Source of the DNA: RPQJ01 sp963846315
Lineage (GTDB): Bacteria; Pseudomonadota; Gammaproteobacteria; Steroidobacterales; Steroidobacteraceae
Length of the DNA: 64,000 bases
Direction: 5' to 3'
NCBI GenBank assembly: GCA_963846315.1
Contig: CAWJVM010000002.1
Coordinates: 62,001 to 126,000, forward strand
The notes below the pieces were generated by a model, which saw only the letters and a program-made list of their open reading frames with translations, did not search any database and was not told the origin of the DNA. Positions 62,413 to 64,000 of this stretch are shown piece after piece. The position numbers and the translations under genes are program-made. Each line of letters opens with the position of its first letter. The first letter of the stretch is position 1.

Positions 62413-63840
62413 TTGTTTTCGTTCACTAAACTCTTCCGTTCGCGCGACGCCAAGGCCGCAGCGGCTGCCGAGGCCCCCGCGGGTCCGCCCCAGCCCACGA
62501 TCTATGCGCGCGCGGACCATTCGGTCTCGCGCTCCAATATCTCGCCGGCCGCGCTCAAGGTGCTCTATCGCCTCAAGGATTCCGGCTACCAGGGCTTTCT
62601 TGTCGGCGGCGCCGTGCGCGACCTGCTGCTCAACGTGCAGCCGAAAGACTTCGACATCGCGACCGATGCGCACCCGGAGGATGTCCGCCGGACCTTCCGC
62701 AACTGCCGCCTGATCGGCCGTCGTTTCCACCTCGCGCACGTGCGCTTCGGCAACGAGATCATCGAGGTCGCGACCTTCCGCGCCGCGCACACCGAGATCG
62801 ACGAAGACCACGGCGTCGACGAGGTCGAACACCGTGCGATCGACGAGCATGGCCGGATCCTGCGCGACAACCTCTACGGCACGATCGAAGAGGACGTGTG
62901 GCGCCGTGACTTCACCGCCAACGCGCTGTACTACAACATCCAGGATTACTCGATCTGGGATTACGTGGGTGGCGTCGAGGACGCGCGCAACCGCATCCTG
63001 CGCCTGATCGGCGATCCGGCGACGCGCTATCGCGAGGACCCGGTGCGGATGCTGCGAGCCGCGCGTTTCGCTGCCAAGCTCAATTTCACGCTGCACCCGG
63101 GCACCGAAGCACCGATCGGCGAACTCGCTTACATGCTCGATCGCATGCCTTCGGCGCGTCTCTTCGACGAAACGCTGAAGCTGATGCTGTCGGGCCATGC
63201 CGAGGCCTCGCTCGAATGGCTGATCCGGCTCGAGTTGCTGCCACACCTGATGCCCGACGTCGCCGCCGCGCTCGAAGCCGCGCCGGAGTCCGCCGGGGCC
63301 CGCCTCGTGCAGTTCGGCCTCGAAGGCACCGACGACCGCGTCCACGCCGACAAGTCGGTTACGCCGACGTTCCTGTTCGCCGTGCTGCTGTGGCCGGCGA
63401 TCCTGCGCGCGCTCGGCACGCCCGACGGCCCGCTGCCGGAAGATCCACAGCGGCTGCTCGACGCCAGTGACAAGGTCATCGGGCGCCAACTGCAGCGCAT
63501 CGCGCTGCCGAAGCGCTTCTCGCTGCCGCTGCGTGAACTGCTCATGCTGCAGACCCGGTTCGAGCGTCGCTCGGGACGCCGCGCCTTGCGCCTGTTGGAA
63601 CATCCGCGCTTCCGCGCTGCCTACGACTTCCTGCTGCTGCGCGCCGAGTCCGGCGAAGTCGATCCGGAACTGGCCCAGTGGTGGACTGACCTGCAGGATG
63701 CCTCGGAAGACGATCGTCTCGCGATGGTCGAGAACCGTCCCGTGTCCGAGCAGGGCGAAGGCCCCAAGAGCGCAGCTGCGGGCCGCCGCCGGCGTCCGCG
63801 CCGCCGTCGCAAGCCCGCCGGTCCGGCACCGACGCCGTGA
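62413..63840 (+). CDS. pcnB: Poly(A) polymerase I
   Basis: 475 residues (E. coli 465). Adds 3' poly(A) tails that promote RNA decay. Class II nucleotidyltransferase motif FLVGGAVRDLLL with PKDFDIATDA, then RRDFTANALYYNI, the RIGDP-type motif LIGDPATRYREDPVRMLRAARFAAK, and a very basic tail (RRRRPRRRRKP). TTG 62413 gives the usual FSFTKLFRSRDAK start. The stop overlaps folK. Confidence 0.94.
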   Translation: MFSFTKLFRSRDAKAAAAAEAPAGPPQPTIYARADHSVSRSNISPAALKVLYRLKDSGYQGFLVGGAVRDLLLNVQPKDFDIATDAHPEDVRRTFRNCRLIGRRFHLAHVRFGNEIIEVATFRAAHTEIDEDHGVDEVEHRAIDEHGRILRDNLYGTIEEDVWRRDFTANALYYNIQDYSIWDYVGGVEDARNRILRLIGDPATRYREDPVRMLRAARFAAKLNFTLHPGTEAPIGELAYMLDRMPSARLFDETLKLMLSGHAEASLEWLIRLELLPHLMPDVAAALEAAPESAGARLVQFGLEGTDDRVHADKSVTPTFLFAVLLWPAILRALGTPDGPLPEDPQRLLDASDKVIGRQLQRIALPKRFSLPLRELLMLQTRFERRSGRRALRLLEHPRFRAAYDFLLLRAESGEVDPELAQWWTDLQDASEDDRLAMVENRPVSEQGEGPKSAAAGRRRRPRRRRKPAGPAPTP

Positions 63841-64000
63841 CCTCGGGCTCCGTGCCTGCACCCCCCGCGCCGACGAAGCCGCGCTGGGTGCCGGCGTATG
63901 TCGCGCTGGGCAGCAACCTCGCCGATCCGCTCCATCAGGTCGAGCGCGCGTTCGAAGCGCTTGCAGCCTTGCCCGCAACGCGACTCATGCTGCGCTCATC
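63837..64000 (+). CDS. folK: HPPK (FolK), 5' part cut by window edge
   Basis: First ~54 residues of 2-amino-4-hydroxy-6-hydroxymethyldihydropteridine pyrophosphokinase, folate pathway. VPAYVALGSNLADPLHQVERAFEALA is the diagnostic N-terminal motif. GTG 63837 overlaps the pcnB stop (GTGA); the pcnB-folK pair is common in gammaproteobacteria. Confidence 0.9.
   Translation, partial: MTSGSVPAPPAPTKPRWVPAYVALGSNLADPLHQVERAFEALAALPATRLMLRS

Overview
The window is 64 kb of very GC-rich chromosomal DNA. It carries almost only housekeeping and envelope genes, packed into short operons with many 1-8 nt overlaps. Gene content and order point to a gammaproteobacterium near the Xanthomonadales, Steroidobacterales or Nevskiales: metG beside rsxABCDGE, apbC-dcd, a purM-purN-DUF3108 block divergent from DUF2066-pgsA-like-hda, valS-holC-pepA divergent from lptFG, and a MoxR-DUF58-transglutaminase set. 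This placement is inference from gene order; there is no 16S gene in the window.

Layout. 1-4.6 kb: the Rnf/Rsx electron-transport operon (minus strand; rsxE runs off the edge), then metG. 6.7-7.2 kb: a gene-free spacer holding two repeat elements. 7.2-11.8 kb: two PilT-family ATPases behind a HEAT-repeat Ser/Thr kinase. 12-13.7 kb: apbC and dcd, followed by a GGGGTTA heptamer element. 13.9-25 kb: purine synthesis, Hda, DUF2066/2069/3108 proteins, WrbA, acylphosphatase, a lytic transglycosylase, proS, pssA, a family-4 uracil-DNA glycosylase and rimI. 25-41.4 kb: prfC, an MFS transporter, an HD protein, an MtfA-like peptidase, an acyl-CoA-binding protein, the transglutaminase/DUF58/MoxR set, valS, holC, pepA, lptF and lptG. 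41.4-41.8 kb: two perfect hairpins with the same 14-nt loop between convergent genes. 42-43.8 kb: an RDD protein with a 41-codon ORF upstream, cytochrome b561-like and cytochrome c'-like genes. 44.7-49.2 kb: a DUF6502 regulator-like gene and two DUF5666 lipoproteins, the second ending in a PKD domain and a c-type heme domain. 49.3-62.2 kb looks more accessory: an orphan peptide-binding lipoprotein, a decayed stretch, a SLOG-like/SLATT-like membrane protein coupled to a TIR-TM-TPR protein, a large secreted protein of unknown function, a PEP-CTERM protein, an atypical Nramp relative, and an S9 peptidase starting 20 nt behind tRNA-Glu. 62.4 kb to the end: pcnB and the start of folK.

Six reading-frame breaks (two in rsxD, one each in metG, the transglutaminase, the SLOG/SLATT gene and the PEP-CTERM gene) all behave as net +1 insertions. 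Two of these genes are normally essential or highly conserved, so I read the breaks mainly as sequence errors and annotate the genes across them.

The best candidates for something new are: (1) the hairpin family with an invariant loop and covarying arms (6.8, 41.5 and 41.7 kb); (2) the two-gene SLOG/SLATT plus TIR-TPR cassette, a plausible nucleotide-sensing/NAD-linked defence or stress module; (3) the DUF6502-DUF5666-DUF5666/PKD/cytochrome c operon with an apparently leaderless, operator-overlapped promoter; and (4) the HEAT-kinase/PilT/PilT operon.
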